Of a stretch of 64,000 nucleotides of DNA, positions 1 to 9,977 are shown piece after piece. Below the pieces are notes generated by a model. That model was not told the origin of the DNA. It made no database searches and was given only the letters and a program-made list of their open reading frames with translations. The DNA comes from Parapedobacter tibetensis (GTDB lineage: Bacteria > Bacteroidota > Bacteroidia > Sphingobacteriales > Sphingobacteriaceae). How positions within the stretch are numbered: the stretch's first letter is position 1; each line of letters starts with the position of its first letter. A program made the translations under genes and the position numbers. Location of the stretch: contig NZ_JAMXBE010000005.1 of the NCBI RefSeq assembly GCF_024704835.1, forward strand, positions 124,001 to 188,000, read 5' to 3'.

Positions 1-359
1 TCATATAACAAGCTGGTGCCATACTGATGTTGGATATCGACCAATTCTTCCAAATGGCTAGCAACCATCTTTTTATTGGCTGACACAACATTCTTGCCGG
101 ATTTGAGTGCCTTTGATACAATGTCAAAGGCAGCATCCGCATCGTCTATCAATTCAACGACAGTATTGATTTCGGGATCGTCTAATATGGCATTTGGGTC
201 TGTGGTGAATAGCTTGGCAGGTAGCGTACGTTTCTTTTCTGGATGTTTGATGACAAATCGTTTGATAGCGAGGTTGAGATTCTTGGTCTTGATGATGTCA
301 TGTAATCCTTGCCCCACTACACCAAAACCGAAAATCCCCAAGGTAAGTTTATTGCTCAT
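1..359 (-). CDS. hom: homoserine dehydrogenase, N-terminal part (runs off the window)
   Basis: Only the first 119 codons lie in the window. The start MSNKLTLGIFGFGVVGQG is a Rossmann nucleotide-binding loop (GFGVVG), and VVELIDDADAAF followed by SANKKMVA matches the conserved NAD(P)-binding part of homoserine dehydrogenase, which reduces aspartate semialdehyde to homoserine. It follows metX by 79 bp on the same strand, so it probably forms the last visible gene of a metY-metX-hom operon that makes homoserine, acetylates it and sulfhydrylates it. Whether an aspartokinase domain is fused cannot be seen; the start is the dehydrogenase domain itself, so probably not at the N-terminus. Confidence 0.85.
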   Translation of the reverse strand, partial: MSNKLTLGIFGFGVVGQGLHDIIKTKNLNLAIKRFVIKHPEKKRTLPAKLFTTDPNAILDDPEINTVVELIDDADAAFDIVSKALKSGKNVVSANKKMVASHLEELVDIQHQYGTSLLY

Positions 360-438
360 GTTTGTATGGTAATATAAATATATAGTGTCTTAATTTAATA
401 GGTTTCAAAAACTCATAGACATTAACCATGCGATACGA

Positions 439-1497
439 TTAAACCAAATGCTCATAAAAAGTCTCATTTTCCAGTTCGCCGTTACGTTTTAAGAAGCCAG
501 TAAGTTGTGCTGTAATCTGTTTCGTTTCGATAAGGAACCCATCATGTCCATAAAATGAATCAATTTCGACGTAGGAAGCTTCAGGGATATGGTTAGCAAG
601 AAATTTTTGTTCCTCCGCGGGAAACAAAAGGTCTTTACTAATGCCAATGACCAGTGTTTTCGCCTTGACTCGGCGCAAGGCATCGGCTATGCTAGGTTGT
701 CCACGGCCCACATTGTGACTATCCATTGCCTTGCTTAGAAACCAATAGCTATAGGCATTGAATCGTTTGGCTAACTTCTCCCCTTGGTAGTTTTGATAAG
801 ACGACGCCTTGAAATCGTCCTGCTTTTCATTCGAAATTTCTAATTGGGTGGCCCCATAGATATCATATCCACGGTACGACAGCAGGGCGATGCTGCGTGC
901 GGTTTTTAACCCTTTGGCACCACCATTGGGTTTATTCGCATAAAAGGTACGGTCGGTACTGATGGCCAGCCGTTGGCTTTCATTGAACGCGATTCCCCAG
1001 GGCGAATGTACGGCGTTGGTGGCCACCAAAATGAGCTTCTCGATGCGGTTTGGATCGGCGATGGCCCATTCCAGCGCTTGCTGCCCACCGAGGGAACCGC
1101 CAATGGCCAACCCTATTTTTTCGATGCCAAGGTGATTGGCCAACAATTCATGCGCGGCGGCCAAATCTCGGATAGAAAACTGCGGAAAAGACAGGTAATA
1201 GGGTTGACCAGTCGTTGGGTTGATGCTCAACGGATTGGTGCTTCCATAGGGCGATCCGATGATGTTGGCACAAACGATAAAATAGTCTTTGGGATTAAAC
1301 AAATCCTTTTCGCCGAACAAGCCCGGCCACCATTCGAACACATCGGAGTTGGCCGTAAGGGCATGACAAACCCATACAACATTGTCTTTACGGTCATTCA
1401 GCTCGCCATAGGTATGGTAAGAAATTTCGAGGTCCTTGATACGTTTTCCGCTCTCAAGTTTAAATGTTTTCGGATGCTTGAATGTCGATATACTCAT
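439..1497 (-). CDS. metX: homoserine O-acetyltransferase
   Basis: Alpha/beta-hydrolase enzyme that acetylates homoserine with acetyl-CoA, the activating step for sulfhydrylation. The nucleophile elbow GGSLGGQQ places the catalytic Ser near residue 135; the C-terminal YGHDGFL carries the catalytic His, with the Asp in a DLLFP segment before it. Early GxSYGSTNP-like substrate loop (GSPYGSTNP) is present. The start chosen is ATG at 1497 (MSISTFKHPK), where family similarity begins; in-frame GTG at 1533 and ATG at 1530 and 1524 are alternatives, the 1530 one overlapping the metY stop as TGATG. Tight coupling to metY supports translational linkage. Confidence 0.93.
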   Translation of the reverse strand: MSISTFKHPKTFKLESGKRIKDLEISYHTYGELNDRKDNVVWVCHALTANSDVFEWWPGLFGEKDLFNPKDYFIVCANIIGSPYGSTNPLSINPTTGQPYYLSFPQFSIRDLAAAHELLANHLGIEKIGLAIGGSLGGQQALEWAIADPNRIEKLILVATNAVHSPWGIAFNESQRLAISTDRTFYANKPNGGAKGLKTARSIALLSYRGYDIYGATQLEISNEKQDDFKASSYQNYQGEKLAKRFNAYSYWFLSKAMDSHNVGRGQPSIADALRRVKAKTLVIGISKDLLFPAEEQKFLANHIPEASYVEIDSFYGHDGFLIETKQITAQLTGFLKRNGELENETFYEHLV

Positions 1498-1529
1498 TGT
1501 TTGTTGAATAGTTTGGCGGAGCATTGGCA

Positions 1530-2858
<1,329 letters not shown>

Positions 2859-2902
2859 TTAACGTAAATAAACTAAGGGAATATATGCTATATGAGCATA
2901 CC

Positions 2903-2966
2903 TGCTGTGTGAAGACAGCAAATGAAATACGGGAGGTACGTCATGTTTGGATTAAGCGCAACAGCA
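2903..2966 (-). promoter_or_regulatory. possible attenuator: mutually exclusive stems in the metY leader
   Basis: Read on the minus strand, TGCTGT occurs twice: inside the leader reading frame over its Cys codons (2966-2961) and again at 2920-2915. Both can pair with the single ACAGCA at 2908-2903; the nearer pair makes a 6-bp hairpin with a 6-base loop. A stalled or passing ribosome on the leader frame would choose between the two pairings, the usual logic of attenuation. No U-tract follows, so any terminator would be atypical or the switch acts on Rho or on translation. An additional GCCGG-AAAA-CCGGC hairpin lies at 3031-3044. Confidence 0.4.
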
Positions 2967-2996
2967 CATGCATACCATACCCCCGCACATTCGCAT
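2952..2996 (-). CDS. putative Cys/Met-rich leader peptide upstream of metY
   Basis: A 14-codon frame reads MRMCGGMVCMCCCA and stops, ATG at 2996 and TAA at 2954-2952, 118 bp before the metY start. Four of 14 residues are Met and five are Cys, the product amino acid and its sulfur donor in this pathway, a composition that is hard to explain by chance at this place. It lies downstream of the S-box aptamer in the same transcript and overlaps alternative stem sequences. By analogy with amino-acid attenuation leaders it would sense charged Cys/Met tRNA. No clear Shine-Dalgarno is present, as is usual in this phylum; the second ATG (2990) could also start it. Confidence 0.55.
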   Translation of the reverse strand: MRMCGGMVCMCCCA

Positions 2997-3084
2997 CGTT
3001 TGGACGACTTTGTGGGGATGGAACAAACCAGCCGGTTTTCCGGCCATTGACTTACTGTTTCTGTTTGCTAAATGAATGTTCATT

Positions 3085-3211
3085 GTCTTATCATTTATAT
3101 GCTCCCAACCGATATTGGTTGGGACAGGAATTGGCACCTTTTCCATCGATTATGGATGGTTGCCAGTGGGTCATTGAGCCAGTCTCTCGCCACTTCTTTA
3201 TAAACCAAGAC
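3085..3211 (-). promoter_or_regulatory. SAM-I (S-box) riboswitch aptamer
   Basis: On the minus strand the core GGCGAGAGACTGGCTCAATG, then ACTGGCAACC, then AAGGTGCCAATTCC matches the conserved S-box core in order: kink-turn and P2 region, J3/4 and the GGTGCCAATTCC P3/P4 element. The closing stem P1 is visible as GTCTT plus TTTATA on the 5' side (from 3211) and TATAAA plus AAGAC on the 3' side (to 3085), with a small internal bulge. It lies between the promoter and metY, so SAM excess should lower expression of metY-metX-hom. No strong intrinsic terminator directly follows. Confidence 0.92.
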
Positions 3212-3257
3212 CTGTTGAAGAGGAATTGATTTGTGCGTGCATAATCACACAACGGTG

Positions 3258-3289
3258 CAAATATAAGTCGCATAATTTGGTTGTGCAAA
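3258..3289 (-). promoter_or_regulatory. Bacteroidota-type promoter for the metY leader
   Basis: Minus strand TTTG (3289-3286), exactly 20 bases, then TATATTTG (3265-3258), a full match to the TTTG-N19/20-TAnnTTTG consensus of the primary sigma factor in this phylum. Transcription would begin near 3252, about 40 bases before the riboswitch. It sits in the 20-50 bp before the divergent DUF2721 gene. Confidence 0.75.
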
Positions 3290-3312
3290 GTTTTTTTGAT
3301 TTTTTTGCAGAC

Positions 3313-3774
3313 ATGAACATCACCTTCAATACTGCAGCGCTGCTTTTTCCCGCCATTAGCTTGATTATGTTGGCTTATACCAACCGTTTTTTGGCATTGG
3401 CCGCTTTGGTGCGAAGCTTACATGCCAAATACCTCGAACATAACAAAAGCGGTATATTACACGGGCAAATCAAAAACCTACGTTATCGGCTCAAATTAAT
3501 TAAGCAGATGCAAGCTATGGGTGTATTAAGTTTTGTCACTTGCATCGTGTGTATGTACTGCATTTATATCGAGCATATCTTCCTCGTCGAGCTTACCTTT
3601 GCGCTGAGTTTATTATTCTTCGCCATGTCGCTGATTATCTCATTAATAGAAATACAGGTAAGTAACAAAGCCCTTGAGTTGGAACTGAGTGATATGGAAC
3701 CAACGGATGATGATTCTTCCTTGGTTGATTATATCAAAAGAAAATTTGATAAGAAAAAAAAAGGCCTCCGATAA
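3313..3774 (+). CDS. DUF2721 family inner-membrane protein
   Basis: 153-residue protein starting MNITFNTAALLFPAISLI; the FPAISLIMLAYTNRFLALA start and the later hydrophobic segments (about residues 75-95 and 98-120) fit the DUF2721 family of small membrane proteins, whose role is unknown. ATG at 3313 is chosen because the conserved family start is there; in-frame upstream codons run through the metY promoter. The C-terminus KKKKGLR is encoded by the A-tract and left arm of the terminator that serves the convergent glutamine synthetase gene, so the end of this protein is shaped by that element. Confidence 0.85.
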   Translation: MNITFNTAALLFPAISLIMLAYTNRFLALAALVRSLHAKYLEHNKSGILHGQIKNLRYRLKLIKQMQAMGVLSFVTCIVCMYCIYIEHIFLVELTFALSLLFFAMSLIISLIEIQVSNKALELELSDMEPTDDDSSLVDYIKRKFDKKKKGLR

Positions 3775-3781
3775 GGAGGCC
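3754..3781 (-). terminator. intrinsic terminator of glnN, overlapping the end of the DUF2721 gene
   Basis: Minus strand GGCCTCC-TTATC-GGAGGCC (3781-3763), a perfect 7-bp GC-rich stem, followed by nine T (3762-3754). It lies 27 bp after the glnN stop. On the plus strand the same bases encode the last residues and stop of the DUF2721 protein. Confidence 0.88.
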
Positions 3782-3807
3782 GTGAATCTAAGTTTAGAAG
3801 GGTATAG

Positions 3808-5994
3808 TTATCTTACAAACAAGAGTTCGCGCAATTTTGGCAATGGCCACTTGCGGTCGTCCACAATCTGTTCCAACTTGTTGAGGTGGTAGCGTATTTT
3901 ATCGAAATAAGGCTTCACCTTTTCATCATAGACGATTGCTTTGTCGCGAAGATCTTCCAATATATTAGCCTTCTTGCGTTCCTGACGCATCGCTTCGGCA
4001 TCCTCAAGAATGGTGTTGATATGCGTGGAAATACGCTCGATAAGATTGGCCTGTGAACTATACGTTCCAGCTTTGAAGCCAAGATCCTTCAAGCCTTTTA
4101 CATTGGTAATCAAATCGTTTTGGTAATCGAATACCGATGGTGCTATTAAACTAGTCACGATTTCACCGATGACCCTTGCCTCAATCTGGATTTTCTTGTA
4201 GTAATTTTCCAGCAGGATTTCATGACGTGCTTCGCCTTCACGTTTGGAGAAGATACCCAGCCTTTCGAAAAGTGCTTCGCTTTTTTCGTTCACATATACA
4301 TCTAGCGCTTTCGGTGTGGTTTTGATGTTGGAAAGCCCACGTTTCATGGCTTCCTCTTCCCACTCCTTGCTGTATCCATTCCCTTCGAAACGGATGGCTT
4401 TGGACTCCTTGATATATTTGCGTACTACATTCAGCAAGGCCAGGTCCTTTTTGGTTCCTTTCTTGATCTGCTTGTCTACTTCATTTTTGAATTCAATCAA
4501 TTGGTCGGCGACAATCGCATTCAAAACAGTCATGGGGCTTGCGCAGTTCGATGCGGAGCCAACTGCACGGAATTCAAATTTATTGCCCGTGAAAGCGAAT
4601 GGGGAGGTACGGTTGCGGTCCGTGTTATCCAATTGCAATTCAGGGATTTTGGGTATGCCATGCCAAAGCAGGGTCTCAGCCTTCACCTTTTTAACCACAC
4701 GGGCAGTTTCCACTTCATCAAGCACGGCATTAAGCTGGCTTCCCAAAAAGATGGAGATAATGGCGGGAGGAGCTTCGTTCGCTCCCAAACGGTGGTCATT
4801 GCCCGCACTGGCGATGGATGCCCTTAGCAAATCTGCATGCTCATACACAGCCTTGATGACATTGGTGAAGAATGTCAAGAACATCAGATTGTTTTTTGGG
4901 GTTTTGCCTGGTGACAACAGATTTACACCTGTATTGGTAATGAGCGACCAGTTGTTGTGCTTACCGGAACCGTTGATATCCGCATAGGGTTTTTCGTGGC
5001 TCAACACCTTGAATTTGTGCCGAAGGGCTACTTGCTCCATTAAATTGAGCAATAGCTGGTTATGGTCGATGGCGAGGTTAATCTCCTCAAACATGGGGGC
5101 ACATTCAAACTGTGATGGGGCCACCTCATTGTGACGTGTCTTCAGCGGAATGCCCAATTTTAGTGCTTCTTGCTCTAAATCTACCATAAATGCCAGAACC
5201 CGTTCAGGGATGGCTCCGAAATAGTGGTCTTCCAGTTGTTGGCCTTTGGCAGACATGTGCCCAAACAAGGTGCGGCCGGTAAGCTGCAAATCAGGCCTTG
5301 CGTTGAACAACGCCAAGTCAACCAAGAAATATTCTTGCTCAACCCCGAGCGACGCGTATACCTTGGTGACGGATTTATCAAAAAAGTTTGCTACATCTAC
5401 TGCGGCCTTATCCAACGCATGTAACGCCTTCAACAAAGGAGCCTTGTAATCTAAGGCCTCGCCGGTATAGGAAACGAAGATGGTAGGGATGCAAAGTGTT
5501 TTGCCACCACCTGTTTCGTAGATGAAAGCAGGAGAGGAGGGATCCCAGCCTGTGTAACCCCTTGCCTCAAAGGTGTTGCGGATACCGCCACTGGGAAAAC
5601 TTGAAGCATCGGGTTCTTGCTGTACCAATGCGCTGGCCGTGAATTTATCAATTGCCGAACCGTCTGGTAACGGTTCAAAAAAGGCATCGTGTTTTTCAGC
5701 GGTTGCTCCTGTAAGCGGCTGAAACCAGTGTGTATAGTGTGTAACACCATTGCTGATAGCCCAGCTTTTCATGGCCTGCGAAATATGTTCAGCGAGATCA
5801 TGGCTGATGGCTTTGCCCCCATCCACCGTTTCAATGAGTTCTTCATAAGCATTTTTTGGGAGGTACTCCTTCATCTTGGCCGTGGTGAATACGCTTTTTC
5901 CGAAATTCAATGAAGGTTTTGTGGTTTCCTTGGTTGTGGTATTGTTTAACCGAGAAATGGCGGTTTCAACCGCCTTGAATCTTAAGCCTGACAT
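3808..5994 (-). CDS. glnN: glutamine synthetase type III
   Basis: 728 residues, the length of the GSIII class found in Bacteroidota and cyanobacteria. It ligates ammonia to glutamate with ATP and is the main nitrogen-assimilation enzyme, acting as a cytosolic dodecamer. The GSIII N-terminal part with THWFQPLTGATAEKHDAF (about residues 82-100) precedes the catalytic domain with VEQEYFLVD, the NGSGKHNNWS loop and the NRTSPFAFTGNKFEFRAVG segment that holds the glutamate/ATP-binding residues. It stands alone, with an AT-rich 204-bp upstream region and its own terminator. Confidence 0.97.
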   Translation of the reverse strand: MSGLRFKAVETAISRLNNTTTKETTKPSLNFGKSVFTTAKMKEYLPKNAYEELIETVDGGKAISHDLAEHISQAMKSWAISNGVTHYTHWFQPLTGATAEKHDAFFEPLPDGSAIDKFTASALVQQEPDASSFPSGGIRNTFEARGYTGWDPSSPAFIYETGGGKTLCIPTIFVSYTGEALDYKAPLLKALHALDKAAVDVANFFDKSVTKVYASLGVEQEYFLVDLALFNARPDLQLTGRTLFGHMSAKGQQLEDHYFGAIPERVLAFMVDLEQEALKLGIPLKTRHNEVAPSQFECAPMFEEINLAIDHNQLLLNLMEQVALRHKFKVLSHEKPYADINGSGKHNNWSLITNTGVNLLSPGKTPKNNLMFLTFFTNVIKAVYEHADLLRASIASAGNDHRLGANEAPPAIISIFLGSQLNAVLDEVETARVVKKVKAETLLWHGIPKIPELQLDNTDRNRTSPFAFTGNKFEFRAVGSASNCASPMTVLNAIVADQLIEFKNEVDKQIKKGTKKDLALLNVVRKYIKESKAIRFEGNGYSKEWEEEAMKRGLSNIKTTPKALDVYVNEKSEALFERLGIFSKREGEARHEILLENYYKKIQIEARVIGEIVTSLIAPSVFDYQNDLITNVKGLKDLGFKAGTYSSQANLIERISTHINTILEDAEAMRQERKKANILEDLRDKAIVYDEKVKPYFDKIRYHLNKLEQIVDDRKWPLPKLRELLFVR

Positions 5995-6198
5995 TTAATC
6001 TGTATTTATTTGTTTGATCCGTTGTGTTGTTTTTTGATTTCGGTTCAATATTCGAAAAAAAAAATGACATTACCTTATTTTTTTTGACAAAAATGTAAAT
6101 TTTCTAAAAGTTTACTGAAAAAATATACGATTTTATGTTTCCTTGTTATGGTTTTTGTAATTATAATACTTGTTTTATGGGCTATTTTGGCGATTAAT

Positions 6199-9018
6199 CT
6201 AATTCCCAAATCCCCAATCGATACCCTTCGTTGTTGCCGGAACACCCTTATCAATCCATCGGGCCGCTGGTTTGCCTTTTAGGAAGTGATCGAAAAATTC
6301 CAATTGCCGGCGTTGGATGTCTTTGCGGTTTTGTCGCTGAACAAGGTTGTGCGCTTCCCCATTGTAGTTCAATAGCCAAACGGGTTTCTGCAAGCGCCTA
6401 AGTGCGGTGAACATTTCGATACCTTGATACCAGGGCACAGCACCGTCTTCGTCGTTGTGCATGATGACCACCGGCGTAGTGACATTGGGCAAATGGAAGA
6501 GCGGGGAATTTTCGATATATAGCTCTGGCTTTTCCCATAATGTAGCGCCGATACGACTTTGTGTCCGCTCGTATTGGAACTGCCTATTCATTCCGCTATC
6601 CCATCGGATACCTCCGTATGCCGAAGTCATGTTTACTACGGGAGCGCCGGACCATGCAGCGGCATACATAGGCGTACGGGTGATGAGGTGCGCTACTTGA
6701 TAGCCCCCCCAGCTTTGGCCTTGAATTGCCAGTTTTTCGCCGTCCACCCAAGATTGTTTTTTCAGTTCTTCCATGCCGGAATTTACATATTCCTCTGCCG
6801 ATTGGCCAGGATGTCCGATTTCATAGTGGATATCTGGAGCGAACACGAGGTATCCATTGCTCACGAAAAAACTGATGTTCAATCGGGAAGGGGTAGGGGC
6901 CGGAGGATTGTAATTGTATAGCCTATCGGATAATCTTTCATAAAAATAAGCAATGACCGGGTATTTTTTGGTTGCATCGAAATCCTCCGGTTTATACAAG
7001 ATGCCTTCCGCAGCATAGCCTTTTGGAGTAGTCCATTTCACAAGCTCGGCGGTACCCCAATTGTAACCCTGTTGTTGTGGATTGGTACTGCTTAGTTTTG
7101 TTTCCTTCACGAAATCCGTTGACATATAAAGGTCTGGTGAAGATGTGAAATTCTCCTTCGTATAGAGATAATAATTGGCGTCCTCAGCCTCTTTTGTTTG
7201 CCCATATCGATAAGGAGCGGTCACGATTTCCTTCGGGTCGCGTGGGTTGTGTAAATTGGCGGTGTACCAGCCATTCTCTTTGCTGATATGATTAAATGAA
7301 GATAGGATTAGGGGCTTTTTGGTATCGATTACCGATGGAGTGCCCCGTCGGCCAAACATTCCCGAACGTTCTTCTTTCAGATCCCTGTACCGGAAGGTGA
7401 TTTGATGGTTCCTGCCTGTACCATTGGTGACGAGTTTCCGTTCGGTTCCATCCGGATGAAAGGCCCAGATATCGTATTTGTCATAGATGAACAATTCCTC
7501 ATCAGATTCACTCCATCCGGCTATCCCGTATCCATTGGGTTCATCGGGCACATCATTATCCTCATCCGCAAAGCTTACGGGCAAATCCTCGTTCAACAGT
7601 ACCGTCTTGCCAAGCTGAATATCATGGCAATACCAATTGGCATCTAAGCGATTGAACCATACAATGTATTTGCCTGTAGGCGATAAGCCAATGCTTCCCC
7701 TGATGTTTTCTGCTATTTTCTTGCGACTTCCATTGATGGATGATACCGCATATATATCTTGAAAAGCGCCTGTTTGCCATTGTGTTTCGATTCGTCTTCC
7801 TATATCGGTAGTTGCCAAGGCAAACTCATTGTCGGCATCTTTGGTGAGCCGTGTGTCCGGTAGTTGTTCATCTGCCAGCGGGATGACATTGCGTCCCTGT
7901 TTTGGGTATGTGACTGCCAGGTAATTTCTGTTTTGTTCCCTCCTTAAATTGACTAATTGCTGGGTTTGTAAATAGTCATCCTGCCAATGCCAAATGTCTA
8001 CTTTGGCATGTTCAAATTCAACGAGCGTGGTATCTTTAACGGGCGGGACGGGAGCTATGCCAAAAAAGAGTTTTTCGCCATTTTTGCTGAAACGTACGTT
8101 GCCATCACCACTGATATACCAATTTTGCGGGATGCCACTCGTTCCTCGCTGGGCAATAATGATGGCCGTATCTTGGCTAGGGATGTAATAGTACAAGTTG
8201 AACGCCTTTTGAAGCGATTTTTCCGGGCTTTTGTCTGCTGTAAAGGCAATTTGCGAAGCTACTTCATCAAACGTTATATTTTTGTACTCACCTTTTCCTG
8301 TGCTGATATGCTGGGATTTCTTTGTTTCCAGGTCATAATAATACAGTCCGGCATCCGCGCCTAGGCTATCTTTTTCTTCAGGTTTGCGTGTATACACTAA
8401 TATTTTGCCATCTTTACTGAAATGATAAGCATCCGCCCGCTCGAATGTAACTTCTTCGCCACTTGTGAGGTGGCGGACATGCAATGTCGGTTGGGGTTTC
8501 TTACGTGCTGTTTTCTTGGTTTGGCTAGTATCTGTTTCCGACGTGTCTTTGGGAGCAGTGGCAGGCTCACTGATGTACGCCATGTACTCGCCAGATTCTT
8601 CTGGAGTTTTGTAGGATTTCACATGGGGTATTTTATGGAGAGCCGATGTCTCCAATGTAAATATCGCCAATGAATCCTTCGGCATTTCGTCGGGTTTCTT
8701 TTTCTTGATTTTGGCTTCTCTGGTGTCGCTATAGAACGGCTTTATTAGTGCTATCAAGAATTTGCCATCAGGCGAAAAGCCTGCATTCACGGCACGGTCA
8801 ATGTGCCCTACGGGTTTGTTCTCCGGGGTGGTAATGGCTAATTGGGCGTCACCTTCTTGGGGGCTAACTACATAATAGATGAAGTGTCCGTCCTTGGTAA
8901 TGGCCGATGAACTGACGCTTTGCCAGCCATCATAGACACCATGATCCAACGGTTTTTTTTGGGCCATGGTGGCAGTGCCCACAAAAAGTAATATCAAAAA
9001 AGTGGAAATTTTTTGCAT
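6199..9018 (-). CDS. secreted S9 family (prolyl oligopeptidase-type) serine peptidase
   Basis: About 939 residues from ATG at 9018, where MQKISTFLILLFVGTATMAQ forms a signal peptide; upstream in-frame codons carry no signal and are less likely. A beta-propeller-like region of repeated SPDGK/SKDGK segments fills the first two thirds, followed by an alpha/beta-hydrolase domain. The nucleophile is in GQSWGGYQ, the Asp in HNDEDGAVPW and the His in NGEAHNL, so the triad is complete. Known members cleave oligopeptides, often dipeptidyl-peptidase-like; the substrate here is unknown. Probably periplasmic. It is divergent from the ABC exporter genes, with a 261-bp gap between them in which no other gene is seen. 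Confidence 0.92.
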   Translation of the reverse strand: MQKISTFLILLFVGTATMAQKKPLDHGVYDGWQSVSSSAITKDGHFIYYVVSPQEGDAQLAITTPENKPVGHIDRAVNAGFSPDGKFLIALIKPFYSDTREAKIKKKKPDEMPKDSLAIFTLETSALHKIPHVKSYKTPEESGEYMAYISEPATAPKDTSETDTSQTKKTARKKPQPTLHVRHLTSGEEVTFERADAYHFSKDGKILVYTRKPEEKDSLGADAGLYYYDLETKKSQHISTGKGEYKNITFDEVASQIAFTADKSPEKSLQKAFNLYYYIPSQDTAIIIAQRGTSGIPQNWYISGDGNVRFSKNGEKLFFGIAPVPPVKDTTLVEFEHAKVDIWHWQDDYLQTQQLVNLRREQNRNYLAVTYPKQGRNVIPLADEQLPDTRLTKDADNEFALATTDIGRRIETQWQTGAFQDIYAVSSINGSRKKIAENIRGSIGLSPTGKYIVWFNRLDANWYCHDIQLGKTVLLNEDLPVSFADEDNDVPDEPNGYGIAGWSESDEELFIYDKYDIWAFHPDGTERKLVTNGTGRNHQITFRYRDLKEERSGMFGRRGTPSVIDTKKPLILSSFNHISKENGWYTANLHNPRDPKEIVTAPYRYGQTKEAEDANYYLYTKENFTSSPDLYMSTDFVKETKLSSTNPQQQGYNWGTAELVKWTTPKGYAAEGILYKPEDFDATKKYPVIAYFYERLSDRLYNYNPPAPTPSRLNISFFVSNGYLVFAPDIHYEIGHPGQSAEEYVNSGMEELKKQSWVDGEKLAIQGQSWGGYQVAHLITRTPMYAAAWSGAPVVNMTSAYGGIRWDSGMNRQFQYERTQSRIGATLWEKPELYIENSPLFHLPNVTTPVVIMHNDEDGAVPWYQGIEMFTALRRLQKPVWLLNYNGEAHNLVQRQNRKDIQRRQLEFFDHFLKGKPAARWIDKGVPATTKGIDWGFGN

Positions 9019-9279
9019 GGTTGTAAGGAATTGGATGTTCATTGTACAATATTGGCATAAAAAGGTGTGATAACAAGTGGGTGTAATATCATTTTTACAT
9101 TTTTTCCCCAAATACTCGGCCAGTATGCCCAATTTCGGGTTATATGATATACACCTCGGGGTTTTAAGGCGTAACAAAGTAGGTGAATTGGAATCAAAAC
9201 ACCATCTGGCCTTATAATTGGATGTTGTTTTGTGTGTTATGGTTGGATAGTTTATTTTACAAAAATAATTGGAGCGTTT

Positions 9280-9975
9280 GTGGCTAGTATATTAAGTGTA
9301 AAAGACGTTGGTAAAACCTACCAAAGTGCAGGGAAGTCCTTGATGGTTTTGCAACAAATAGATTTCGAAGTCGATGAGGCTTCAACGGTCTCCATTGTCG
9401 GGCCATCGGGTAGTGGCAAGACCACATTATTAGGCCTCTGTGCGGGGTTGGATCGTACCAGTACTGGGAATATCGTATTGAACGGGATACAGTTGGATAA
9501 CTTGACGGAAGATGAACGGGCATGGGTACGTAACCAATATGTGGGGTTTATATTCCAGAATTTCCAGTTGCTACCGACATTGACAGCGTTGGAAAACGTA
9601 ATGGTACCACTTGAACTTCGTGGTGAGCGAAACAGCAAGGCAATTGCGCTTGCTTTACTGGACAAAGTAGGGCTTGCCGACCGTGGCCACCATTATCCCC
9701 TGCAGCTTTCGGGTGGTGAACAGCAGCGAGTTTCGATCGCAAGAGCATTCTCCAACGCTCCTAAGATCTTGTTTGCAGATGAACCAACAGGCAATCTTGA
9801 TGCCGATACCAGCGAAAATATCGAAAAATTATTGTTCGATCTCAATACGGATGCAGGAACTACGTTGGTATTGGTGACGCATGACCTGGAGTTGGCGTCC
9901 AAAACCCAACGGATCATCCGAATGAAGGGGGGCACCGTGATTTCAGACACCATGGTACAAGATAAAGAATCGTAG
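9280..9975 (+). CDS. ABC transporter ATP-binding protein, LolD/MacB/YbbA class
   Basis: ATPase subunit of an exporter-type ABC system. Walker A GPSGSGKTT, Q-loop FIFQNFQLLP, signature LSGGEQQRVSIARA, Walker B ILFADEPTGNLD and H-loop VTHD are all intact. GTG at 9280 is preferred because a GGAG motif lies 5 bp upstream (9271-9274), unusual in this genome, and the ABC domain starts at once (ILSVKDVGKTY). The permease gene begins 2 bp after its stop, so the two form one transport unit. The partner architecture fits the YbbA/YbbP group better than LolCDE. Confidence 0.93.
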   Translation: MASILSVKDVGKTYQSAGKSLMVLQQIDFEVDEASTVSIVGPSGSGKTTLLGLCAGLDRTSTGNIVLNGIQLDNLTEDERAWVRNQYVGFIFQNFQLLPTLTALENVMVPLELRGERNSKAIALALLDKVGLADRGHHYPLQLSGGEQQRVSIARAFSNAPKILFADEPTGNLDADTSENIEKLLFDLNTDAGTTLVLVTHDLELASKTQRIIRMKGGTVISDTMVQDKES

Positions 9976-9977
9976 CC

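Noticed and set aside
4244-4987. 247-codon plus-strand frame opposite glnN
   Set aside because: Shadow of the glutamine synthetase coding sequence.
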